Below, one piece after another: positions 23,900 to 35,300 of a stretch of 64,000 bases of DNA. Below the pieces are notes generated by a model. It saw nothing but the letters and a program-made list of their open reading frames with translations. It had not been told where the DNA came from and made no database searches. The position numbers and the translations under genes are program-made. Source of the DNA: Syngnathus acus (Eukaryota; Chordata; Actinopteri; Syngnathiformes; Syngnathidae); contig NC_051088.1 in NCBI RefSeq assembly GCF_901709675.1, positions 3,853,164-3,917,163 of the forward strand, in the 5' to 3' direction. Position 1 is the first letter of the stretch, and each line of letters opens with the position of its first letter.

Positions 23900-24570
23900 A
23901 AAAAAAGATTTAAAACAGCAGAACAAAATCAAACATTTGAAAATGTCCATTAATGCACTCAGTACTTGGTTGGGAATCCTTTTGCATGGATTACTGCAAC
24001 CAATGCGGTGTGGCATGGAGGCAATCAGCCTGTGGCATTGCTGAGGTGTTATGGATGGCCAGGATGCTTCAATAGCGGCCTTTAGCTCATCTGCATTGTT
24101 GGGTCTGGTGTCTTTCAGCTTCTTCTTCACAATACCCCACAAATTCTCTAATGGGGTTCAGGTCAGGGGAATTGGCAGGCCAATCGAGGACAGCAATGCC
24201 ATGGTCAGTACACCACTTACTGGTGGTTTTGGCACTGTGGGCAGGTGCCAGATCATGCTGGAAAATGAAATCATCATCTCCATAGAGCTTTTCAGCAGAC
24301 AGAAGCATGTAGTGCTTTAAAATCTGCATTTACTCTGGACTTGATGAAACACAGTGGACCAGCAGCTGACATGGCTCCCCAAACCATCGCTGACTGTGGG
24401 AACTTCACACTGGATTTCAAGCAACTTGGATTTTGCTCCTCTCCAGCCTTTCTCCAGACTCTGTTGCCTTGACTTCCAAATGAAAATCAAAACTTGCTTT
24501 CGTCTGAAAAGAGGACTTTGGACCACTTTACAACTGTCCAGTGCTTCTTTTCCATAGCCCAAGTCAGACG
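23900..24570 (-). pseudogene. Tc1-like transposase, frameshifted
   Basis: Minus-strand frames show the DDE domain: FIFQHDLAPAHSAKTTSKW with the second catalytic Asp, then WPANSPDLNPI. The frame then shifts by one extra A exactly where the catalytic Glu codon of the DD34E motif should follow (NPIRE instead of NPIEN). The remainder (WGIVKKKLKDTRPNNADEL, IEASWPSITPQQC) continues in another frame. The N-terminal DNA-binding part is too decayed to read confidently. No active enzyme can be made from this copy. Confidence 0.85.
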
Positions 24571-25013
24571 CTTCTTCCGTTGTCTTGAGTTCAGAAGTGG
24601 CTTGACCATGGGAATACGGCTATTGTAGGCCATTTCCCTGACACGTCTGTGAACAGTGGCTTTTGATACCTGGACTCCAGCTTCAGTCTTTGAAGCTCCC
24701 CCAAATTCTGGAAGCGACTCTTCTTCACAATGCTGTTAAGGTTGTAGTCATCTCTCTTGCAGACATTTCTTTTTTTTTACTTGGTCTGAGGAAATATTAT
24801 AATATTTTGAGATAGGATATTTGAGTTTTCTTAAGCTGTATGCCATATTCAGCAATATTAAAATAATAAAAGGCTTGCAATATTTCAGTTGATTTGTAAT
24901 GACTCCAGAATGTATGACATTTTTGTTTTTTTAATTGCATTACAGAAAATAAAGAACTTTATCACAATATTCTAATTTTCTGAGACAGTCCTGTAGGTTT
25001 GAAACTCGGGTTA

Positions 25014-26218
25014 TAGTTTCAATGTTGAAGTTAAAACTAGGCTTGCAGTTTCCGAATGCCATACGTGATGAGTGTTGTAAAAATTTGCTTTAACGATTGA
25101 CGAGCCCCAAAAAAAAATTGCTCGAACTTTTACAATTTTTGCCCGATTCAACCCGTTTCAGCTGTAGAATTCCAAAGGGAACCTTTTAAACCTGTAGTTT
25201 TCGTTTGGCTCCAAATTCCCAAAAATTTTGGCGCAATTGTTTTTATTTTTAAATCCCCATTCATTCTCTATGGGGCATTCAACATTTGCTCTAACTTCTA
25301 CGTTTTTCAACCGATTCAATCAATTTCAACTTTCAACTGTTCATCATTTGCCCACCTATTCCACAACTTACCAAAAATTCCAAATTTTCAATTTTGAAAT
25401 TCACGCCAAATTCTCCAAAATTTCACTTGACACTACTCATTTCTACATTTCTCAAGTAATTCAATTCGTTCCAACATCAAACTGGAGCATTCCCCAATAA
25501 TTTATTCAGCTTCTTCGCCTTCACACGCAATTTCTCCAGAAATTGCATTTTTTAGTTACTATGTGGGGTCGAAAATAGAGAGTAAAGAAAATCAGCATTA
25601 GAAAAAGTTTGCTTGTGTGTCAGGACAATCTAGAAATCCAGTCGGCCAACAATTTTCCGGCAGCGTGTCGCTGACATAATTGACCTCTGCGCTCTCCCAT
25701 TTTAGACGTAACGGTAAAGATAGACGTTCGTGCGCCAGTAAGTAGTTTGATAACGTTGACTACTGCGCGTTGTGTTCTCTGAACATAATTTAACAGTTGC
25801 CACCACTGGACGTGTTTTTATTTGGGCAAGGTCGAATAAAAAAAGCGGGACTTTTGGGAATTTGGGAAAAGGCTCTACACGGCAACGTAAAACGGGACAG
25901 CCAAAGTTCTACTTGAGCACAGGAGGTGTGTTATTATTTATTTATTATACTTTGTGACGTTTGAGAAGCAGTTAGCCAACCCCACTGCGTCGTGGCTACG
26001 AAATCTGTCGATTCCTTCTGTAGCCTTATTTAGTGGGCTCTTTTTGAAATGTCATCCTTTAGGTCTTAAAAGCAACGCAAAGTGCGTCACAAAACAAAGA
26101 GGCAAACAACCACCAGCGGTCGAATGCTCGTCAAGAAGGCGCTCGCCCGTACGAGGAAGTCCAGTTTCCGAATTAGTTCCGACCACGACTGCTGCTGACG
26201 CCTATTGAGCTTGAAGAA
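25014..26218 (+). promoter_or_regulatory. Presumed promoter and 5' UTR region of the galectin-like gene
   Basis: The first half is AT-rich with a low-complexity block of 'ttcaa/caattt' words (25150-25560). From about 25620 the composition becomes more balanced with several CpG (gtcgctgacat, gacgttcgtgcgcc), as at a promoter. No TATA box can be assigned with confidence. An open frame at 25954-26208 ends 10 bases before the presumed start codon (see findings). Confidence 0.35.
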
Positions 26219-26323
26219 ATGGCTGTACCTAATCTTAACGTGAGTTAATCCAACCTTTGTCTATGTAGCGACAACTTATCTACATCGAGATAGACACATA
26301 GATTGACAGACAGACAGATAGAC

Positions 26324-26362
<39 letters not shown>

Positions 26363-29300
26363 CAACATGCCTTTAGTGAACTTGTGTATTATGCATGTAA
26401 GCGACATGTGAATTGTGATGCTAATTTTGCGTTTTTGATGCCTCAAGACATCTGTACTGCCTCTTTTCTACAAAATACTAGACAATAGAAATGTACATTT
26501 AAAGGTCAAAATGATGTATTTAAAAATACACAGAAAAAAACATTTTAGTTGAATTCACTCAATTTTATTTTGTCAAGTGGTTGCACAAACTAAAATCATC
26601 TGCATCCAGATAAAATTTAAAAGTACAAATATTGTAAGCTGACTGAAAAGAATGGTGTAATGAATTTACTCAATTTAATATTGTCAAGCAGTTGCACAAA
26701 ATGAAATTATTTAGATGCGGATAGTCTCCATAGAAATGTACCTTGATGTTTTTATTTGACGCACACTTGAGGAAATAAAATTGAATAAAGTATTTACACA
26801 TTTTTTCAGCGTATTCACCGGAATAAAATTTTAGCGCATGTGTTATGTCATCACTTCTACCAGGGCTCCTGATTGCCCTAAAATAGGAGGTATTGTGCCT
26901 CTAATATTTGAGACTGTACAAGTAATTTCATTTGCTTATGCAGGTGCAAAGTTCAGGTAATTTTCAGATTTGTTTTTTTGTAAATTATGATTGAATGTTT
27001 TTTGTTGCTGACAATGGGCATGAGTATTTACTTTGCAAGCCTGTAAAGTTTCTACTTGCACCCTTAAAATTCCATGTTAGGTGCCACTGTGTTCACCCAA
27101 AAAATGGAGTCTGGAGCTCTGTTTTAAATCTTTGTCATTCTTTCTCTCATTTGTGACATTTAAGATGACAAGAACATTGATCTTGCTTGCTTGTAACAGT
27201 CAAATTTCCAAAGCGCAGCTATGTTCACATGCTTCTGCATTCCTTGGTCCTTAGAAACACCAGGAAATTGGGGGTCAGTTCATTTAAATCAGGGCTGAAA
27301 ACTATTGTTCACTGCATAACATTCTCGTGAATCCATTCATACTTTATTCTTGTTTTAATCCCCATTATTTTCATCTCCATCTCTCATTTACCCATTTTAT
27401 TAGACTGGTGCTTGGTTTTAATCATTTTAATCTTGTTGTTTCATTTAGATTTAATTATGATGTCTTCATCTTTTTTTTTTTTTTTGTAATGCTAAATGTT
27501 TTATGTAAAGCACTTTGAATTTTCTTCTATATAAAACATGCTATACAAATAAACTTGCCTTGCCTTTGTGACATGGTGATCTCATCCTAAAGAGACCAAA
27601 GACTGTTATCTGCTGGACATAGTTTAGTATGACCAATTTTTTTAACATTTTTTTTTTTAACAGTAAACAAGCCTAACCCTAACCCACTGACCCTCCTACA
27701 ACAAATAGGTGATAACAATTTTCGTCACGGGCGCTCCACTTAACAGATTTTCAGTTGACATTTTACGTCAACAACATGCACCTATCATTTCTCTGAACTG
27801 CTAATTTCTCCGTGCAAACTAACCAAACTGTAGATTTCAATAACACCTTTCTGACTTATTGCAAATAGACTTTGAATAGTTGGAATTTTCATTCAAGATA
27901 TCTAACAGTATTCTGACTAGTAGTACTAACTTGGAATTATGGTGAAGTAAAACGTCCATTTATTTTCTGTGCCGCTTGTCATTGCTAGGGTCCCCGCTGA
28001 CTTTAACCAACCAATGGGTTACACTGAACTTTTCACTAGCCAATTGAAGCGCACACATAGACTATCAACCATTCACATTAAGAATTAAGAGTTCACTTAA
28101 CCTACCATGTATGATTGAGGAATGAAGAAGGAATGGTGAGAGGATGCAGACAGACTCAAGGCAGTCAGACCAGAGCCCAAATTTGATTTTGAACTGTGAG
28201 GCGAAGGGCAAACAAGCTCTCCACCATGCTGCTATACTTTGAGCAATATCATTCTGTCTCTCAAGTGACCTAAAAACTTGTCCGCCACAGTTGATAATTC
28301 CCAGAGAAAACCTTTATTGCTCACAGCTTGGTCGTTCGTCTATGGCTCGTAAGACAAATTTGAGAATCTCAACTCAATTCCAATCCACGCATTATACATG
28401 AAAGTTAAATTAATAACAAATATACAGTATTAAAAACTGTTTAAACAATTGACATTATTTTGGGTGGCGTGGTACTATGCATCAGTCGTACCGTGTGCAA
28501 CAACACGTTAATTATATCCAGTTTGAACATTGAACACGTACACACTATTGTGAATCCCTGTCCAAGCGGAAGCTGGAAGGTGTTGATTATGTTCAATTTA
28601 ATTTCACCTGAAGCATAAAGCATGACATGGATTATTGTTCTGACTGTATTAAGTATTACACTTTTGTGTGCAGCCTTCCTCTCCTCAAGCGTCAGTGCAG
28701 ACCCGGCATGTGGCTATCCTCATAGCTATTCTGGTGACTGTCCTGGTTGCCATCTTGGTCCTGTTGCCGCTGTTCATCTTAAAAAGCCCAGACAGCAGCA
28801 GTGAGACAGCTGAAAGCAACACGCTCAAATCAAAAGACCACAAAGACAAGGTAAGCCCTGTGGTTACTAGCAGGAGTAGGATGTAACCAAGTTGCCTCTG
28901 TTCAGTGTGGATGACCATAACCAAAATGATGTGTGTGAGAAACTCAAGGTGTGTGAGAAGTCCACGGTGTCCTAATCCTGCAGGTGGGACAAGTGATACG
29001 TCTCCTCATCACTTTAAGATGCAGAAATATTAATTGCCACATTCATTAGAGTGCCTGTAGTGTTACAACTATTGGAGCTGTCATGTAGGAACGACACATG
29101 CTGATCCAGGGTCACTCCGATCTTGGTTCCCCCAGCACCAAGCAACACCGTTCCCTAAAATTCCAACCTACATAAATGACCTAATACAAAAAAAGAAAAT
29201 TATGCTACCGGTCTATAAACAGCTGAATGGTTTGAGTCTTGAATACAAATGCTATTTGTTACAAACCCTGTAGGATACAGATGTCGACAGACCCTGGTCA

Positions 29301-32300
29301 ATTAGTGGAACCCAGGTTTCAAAGCAAACATGGTGAAGCTGCATTTAGCTGCTATGCTGCACACAAATGAGATATATCATGGAAAATCCACTTTTTAGCT
29401 TTTAAATACGATGGGTGTGACCAAACTGTTTCACAAGTCCGCCATCTTTAACAGAGTTTTGTAGTCCAAACAACTCAATGATGCTAAAGTGGAGAGATTG
29501 AAATTTTGCGTTGTCGGATGCATTAAGCCACACAACACATTACACGGTCCCCCAGCATAAGAACCTCAAAGAAGTGCCTGGTTAAATTAAAATTTTCAGG
29601 ACGAAGTTCCCACATCTGTGGGCAGTCTTGCTTGTCTGTGCTTTGTCTCACTTTAAAGATGAGTGTTTCAGAAATCTCTTGTTACTATAGGGAAGGATTA
29701 GGGTTACCACCTGGGTCTGACAAAAATCCTGTAAATTTTGACCATCGAATTGACCTTTTTGTTTAAACGCAATGGCGCCCATCGCACATCTAACCTAAGA
29801 TAAAAATCACCCTTCTACGCTGCAATTGTATACCTCTAATTAATACAAATTACATTTACTAGTTATTTGTTTAGTTAATTGCTTTATTTAATAGCAGGCC
29901 TTTATTATTTTGGTTCATTTTCAATGTTTTTTTTTGTTGTTGTGGACACCTCGGGGCAGTATTGGGGGGAAAAAGGCGGAATAATTATTTATGTTCTGTT
30001 TGCTTATGCAGAATAAAAACAAGTAGGTAATGTAATTATTCACAGTCTGTAAGAATAACCAAATGTAGCAATGTAAAGTGTAATGTCAAACAGCTTACCT
30101 AATTGCTTAGCGTGTGGTGTGTGCTTTGCTTGTGCTTTCCTGTGCCTCTGCTGCTGGCTGCTCTTGGCTGGGTTCGATTTTGATGTTTTTTAGACTTGGC
30201 GTGATCATCGAATGCGGTTTTACCTTCATATTTGAGAATTTTCGCTGGGCCCAGGGAGCAGCTAGTATAAAATGGATCGCCTGGTCATGGTCTTAGCCAC
30301 ATAGCATATTTCTCTTGTTTTAACCAGTCATTGTTAAAACATGTCAAGTGTTTATATTTTTTCTTTACTGGCCTGTCATCATCTCGTCATCCGTCTCTCC
30401 ACCCATTTTCACGATAAAATTTCACTCTTTTTAGTCAGTGGATCCTGTCCTTTCTGTCTCTCTTTATCCTATGGCTACACACTCTCCGTTTCCACCTCAC
30501 CATTCCCAATGAGCCGCCACCACCTCAAATGAGTATGCTACGTCATTTTTCTAGAGCCAATAAGGCTGTGCACAAGTTTATGCACGTAGGCATGCTACAA
30601 ATAAACTGAAATACACATTTTGCACAATATGTACAAAAATCCTGGACAGCTGTGTCCCGGATTTTCTTTTTTTTTTTTTTTCCGGGACAGACCATGAAAA
30701 TTCGGGACAACAAGGAAAATCCAGGACAGGTGGCAACGCTCGGAAGGATTCGCCAAAATACTTTGTTTCATAGAGAGTTCAGTTCCTTCAATCTACGGAA
30801 ATGACAGACACAGTAAAGCCGTGAGCTTGAGATGACACAAAAATAATAAACTATATGTCACTTTCATATTACTACGTGTCTATAATGCCCTCGTTTTCAT
30901 AGCATTAGCATCAGTCTTTCTGCTGATTTTAGCGCTGTGCGCTCTGTTTTCACTTCTTGTGGGGTGTATTTTGAGTAGTTGTATCAGATGAATTGCATCC
31001 AAGGTGCTGTATTATTCTTGGGAAACACAATGTTAGCTTCTCGCTAACGCTAGGGCTAGCATTTCATACTTTGCAGTTTGACTGCAGTGCTTGTTTACAA
31101 GACGTGTTCATAAATATTGTGAGGGGATTTATTTTATGTGTATGGACTTAGGAAGGATTTATAGGATTCTTATAAATCCTTATAGAAGGATTTATAACCA
31201 TGATATGTCAGCTTTAAATTAGCATTGGAAATGAAATCAGTCCGTAGTATGAGTGCTTCTAAATCCACGTTAAAAACTATACATTTGTCCCATTTTAAAC
31301 CTTTATAAATCATTTATTACGCTACTTTTCATTTCTTTGTGCTTAAATGTAAGACTTTTAACTAATTCAAATGTATTTGTTCTCTCTGTTATGAACGGCC
31401 TGTGTTCTATTTGCTATGGTGCTTTTGGTTGTGTCAAGCACATTGAGTTGCCCTGTGTATGAAATGTCCTATATACTGCCTTACCTAATTCTACATCCAC
31501 CATTTTAAATAATATATCTTGTGGAACCAATGAGCAAACATTAGTAAACAGAGTATATTGAAATCATATGAAACCACAAACTATTATTAATCTCTAGAAA
31601 CAGTATTACATAATGCCACTACAGCCGAACCTTGATTTTACGCGCTTCAATTTTATGCGACTCTGTCTAACGTGGTTTGGTCATAGACTCCAATTTATGA
31701 AGATATAAAGACCATTGGAAGCTAAATGACTAGCGCGTAAACCTGAGTGAATTTCTGTGACAGGTTCAGCTGTATTTAAACGACCCGTGTGTGTTTAGTG
31801 CCATCTCGTGGTTAACTAATAGAATGCAGTGACCTCAATTCATAGTGCATGCATTTTGAAGCACCACGGTGCCACAGAGAGAACAAACATTGCTAGTTTG
31901 TTCAATCACTTTGACACAACTGGGTGAATGGAGGACTCAGGCACAGAGATGAGTTGGCCGTCAAGTCAGCAATTTATTCAAACAATAAGATTAAACACCT
32001 CATACTGAGAAACAGTTAAACATAAAGCGGTCCAAAAGGGAGCGTTCTTGACAAAAGTACAAACAAACAATGACTGAAAAGTAACAAAAAGGTCATCACT
32101 GTAGCCGTGCATGAACATCACCTTGTTCAAAGAACAAAATTAACACAATGCATAAACTCACAACAAATTACACACCTGCAAATCAGTGTGACTTGTGCTG
32201 TTGCCTTTGCGACACCAGTTCAAATATGGATTATCACAAATTTACACGATAAATCAGGTATGTTCGGACCTCCACAGCGGGAGGCTCTGCCGAACCCCTG

Positions 32301-35300
32301 AGACAGACTCACCGAACCCCTCTAAAGACATGCATGGTAGGTCAACTGACCATTCCAAATCGTCCATTTACCATGAGTGTGACATTACCAACTAAACACT
32401 AAACCTTGTATTCTAACACCATGGAAGAATACTGTTAAAAAGAAGTGAATTGCTGCTAGATTGCCTAATAATAATAAATCAGAACGTATTTTGCGGGAAC
32501 TCTACTGTATCTGCGTCCTTTTAACCAGGTTTTTCACAATTGCATCACTTGTCAGGTCTCCATGGACAGCAGTCAGTCAGCTGAACAAGACAGCCACATA
32601 AAAAACTAAGCTAAATAGTCCAGTGGCTTCTTGCTTGCATGTTACATTGCCTTAGTTCATTTTGTATTACCAATTTAAGACACGCATATCAACAGCCTCA
32701 AAAGGCTGTTTGCTGATGCTGCTGCTGTTTTTTTGCAACCTGAAGGAACTGTGTCATCTCATCCAATGAATCACCAGAGTGCAGCACGTACGCCTGTGCT
32801 CTGCGTGAGGATGCAATCACATGGACTGGGAAGTTATTTTTCTTCAAAAATGCTACGGCAGTGCAATATTGTATGTGTAAACATGGCCATCTTCATCAGG
32901 GTGGCACCAGGGGTGGCCACAAGGCTTTGATGGGGTTGGTGGCAATTGCCACTCCTCTGGCTCCGCCGGTGCTTCTGTACAGTATAACCTTTAATTCCAC
33001 AGCATGTCACTTGTGTCAACTCTTGGTAGAATTCACACTATTCTTTTTTTTTCACAAATTGCATTCTCTTGTTGCAGGGTGGTTCAACCAGGGAGCTCAT
33101 TGGAGGTCTTAGTGTGGGCAGCACTATAATCATCAAAGGGCGAGTCAGTCGGAACCCAAAACGGTACTAGGTTACATCCAATGTATAAGAAATAAGGGTG
33201 TGTGCCCGTGACTATATATTTGCGCTTTTGTGTTTGTGTTGCAGTTTTGACATTGCATTGATGATGCGCGATGGCAACAGCATTGCACTGAACCTGAGCC
33301 CTCGCTTCAACTGGAAAGGCGATGTGAACGTGTTTGCGCGGAACTCCCTTCTGTCTGGTTCCTGGGGCATGGAGGAGCGCCAGATAAACTCCTTCTCCTT
33401 AGACCGGACGACGACTTTCAGGTTACACTGAACACTGTCTTTCTGCACACACCTCCATTACAACAACTCCAATAAATGTTTGCTATGGATATTCTGCATC
33501 GACCAGGTTTTGAGGGAGGTGTCTTCCTGCAGAGTTTCTTTAATACCATCATATTCAGATAAATGTTGCCCATACCATTCACGCCTGGTCATCCTAGAAA
33601 AGCGGATTCCATAAGTGGTCCCATATCCATGCACACAGTGAACTGTCTAGCCCAGGGTTGTGCAGCTTTGTGACCAGCTTTTGGGGAATGACCATGTTAA
33701 ATGCTGAGCAGAAGTCCACAAATAGCATTCCTCACATCGTGTTTCTCTGATCCAGGTGAGTGAGGGCTGTGTGGAGCGCCATCATGACTGCATCCTCCGT
33801 TGACCTGTTTGCTCGGTAGGCAAACTGGCACTAGTCGATGTTGGCTGGGTTGGCGGACTTGATGGAAGGGAGGATGAGTCTCTCAAAGCATTTAGTGATA
33901 ATAGGGGTAAAGGCAACCGGGCGATAGTCATTCAAGCAGTTCACTGTGTTTTTCTTGGATATAGGGACAATGATGGCATGTAACTCATGTTACATCAAGA
34001 AGAAACCTTGGCAGCATCTATCCATAATCACTGGCAGATCACCTCATTTGACGAGTCAAAACGAAAAACGGCACAACCAATGACTTTGACATCATGACCA
34101 GTTTAAAACAGGGTTGCCTTCACTGGTCTTCATCATTGAAATCGACTTTATGATGAAAAAATATGCTACCGGGCCCTATGATGAAAAAATATGCCACCGG
34201 GCCCTGAAGGCTCACCCACATGTGGGACACGGGTGGGTGTAGTTGCTGTAACTGCAGCAGCTCGGTTCTTGCGTTGGGCACATTTTTACTGAACCTTTGT
34301 GCTGCGTCGAGATTTGGCTGCACGAGCCAGCTTGGTAGTCCAAAGCATGCATATCCTAGCTGTTGGCGTCGATGCTGAGGTCTCTGAGGGAAGCTTTTAG
34401 GCTGCCTCTCGCTGTACAGCAGCCGTTTCGGCAGTCGGCTGTCAGGCAGCCCAGCCCACCTGACCTGTGCTTTCTGATAGAGGGTGTAGATGCCGGGCAT
34501 GCCGGCTCACTCAAGGACCTTTGTGTCGGATATTTTGTCCTGCCATCTGATGTGGAGGAGTCTGCGGAGGCAACTCAGGTGGAGATGGTTGAGCTGTCGG
34601 GCGTGTCTGCTGTAGACCGTGCAGGTCTTGCCAGCAAAGAGAAGGGTGGTAAGAACCACTGCGTGGTAGACCTTCTGCGTGGTGGACAGACCGAGTCCCT
34701 TTTGCTCCCACATGTTCTCACGGAGTCTCCCGAAAGCAGCACTGGCCTTAGTGATCCTGTTGTTGACCTCAACGGCGATGTTCACACGCTCGTAAAACGG
34801 TGATGCAGAGATTGGAGAAGTTGTCCACTGCCCGTAGCTTCTGCCCTTTGATTGTATACGAGCTCATGGTACAGCTTTCCTGGAGCAGGCTGTACACTAC
34901 TATACCAGATTGTTAGATCAAAGTTGTGAGCTCTGAGCCCAAGGTTATTTTGTCTCAGTCTGAATAGATTTTGTATGATAAAAGGCATGTCAAGTCTAGA
35001 GACTTTATACATGTTAGCTAATGAAGAGTATCTTGCAGCTTGAGTATTCCCCAAAAAAGAATTAACAGTCTATGTGAGCACTGAGATATGAGCGATTTAT
35101 GAATAAGCCAGGAAAAGACCAACGCCATGACCATCGGACAATACCAACACCTTCCAACGCCCACTCCAGGCCAACAAGACAGCATGTTGACAATTTCACG
35201 TACCTTTTAAGTAACCTCTCTAATCCAAGGCACATGGAGAAAGACATCAGGAATAGGGTTAGGGTTGTAATAGGCAAAGCTGCAAGAGTGTTCCAACGGC

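Larger units (their letters stand above)
23329..24993 (-). mobile_element. Tc1/mariner transposon with long inverted repeats
   Basis: The element is bounded by TA dinucleotides. Its left end is CAGGACTGTCTCAGAAA and its right end TTTCTGAGACAGTCCTG. The inverted repeats extend for roughly 200 bp, interrupted on the left by an inserted repeat (23362-23710). A broken transposase lies between them on the minus strand. It lies upstream of the galectin-like gene. Confidence 0.9.

Noticed and set aside
32556-32610. Possible extra galectin-gene exon after 'cacttgtcag', reading [16 protein letters not shown] then stop
   Set aside because: There is a reasonable acceptor but no donor before the stop codon; it could only be an alternative last exon, and nothing supports that.
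32730-32806. Possible stalk exon before the galectin domain ending at a GTGAGG donor near 32806
   Set aside because: The donor is good, but the best-placed acceptor leads to an in-frame stop and the others lack a pyrimidine tract.
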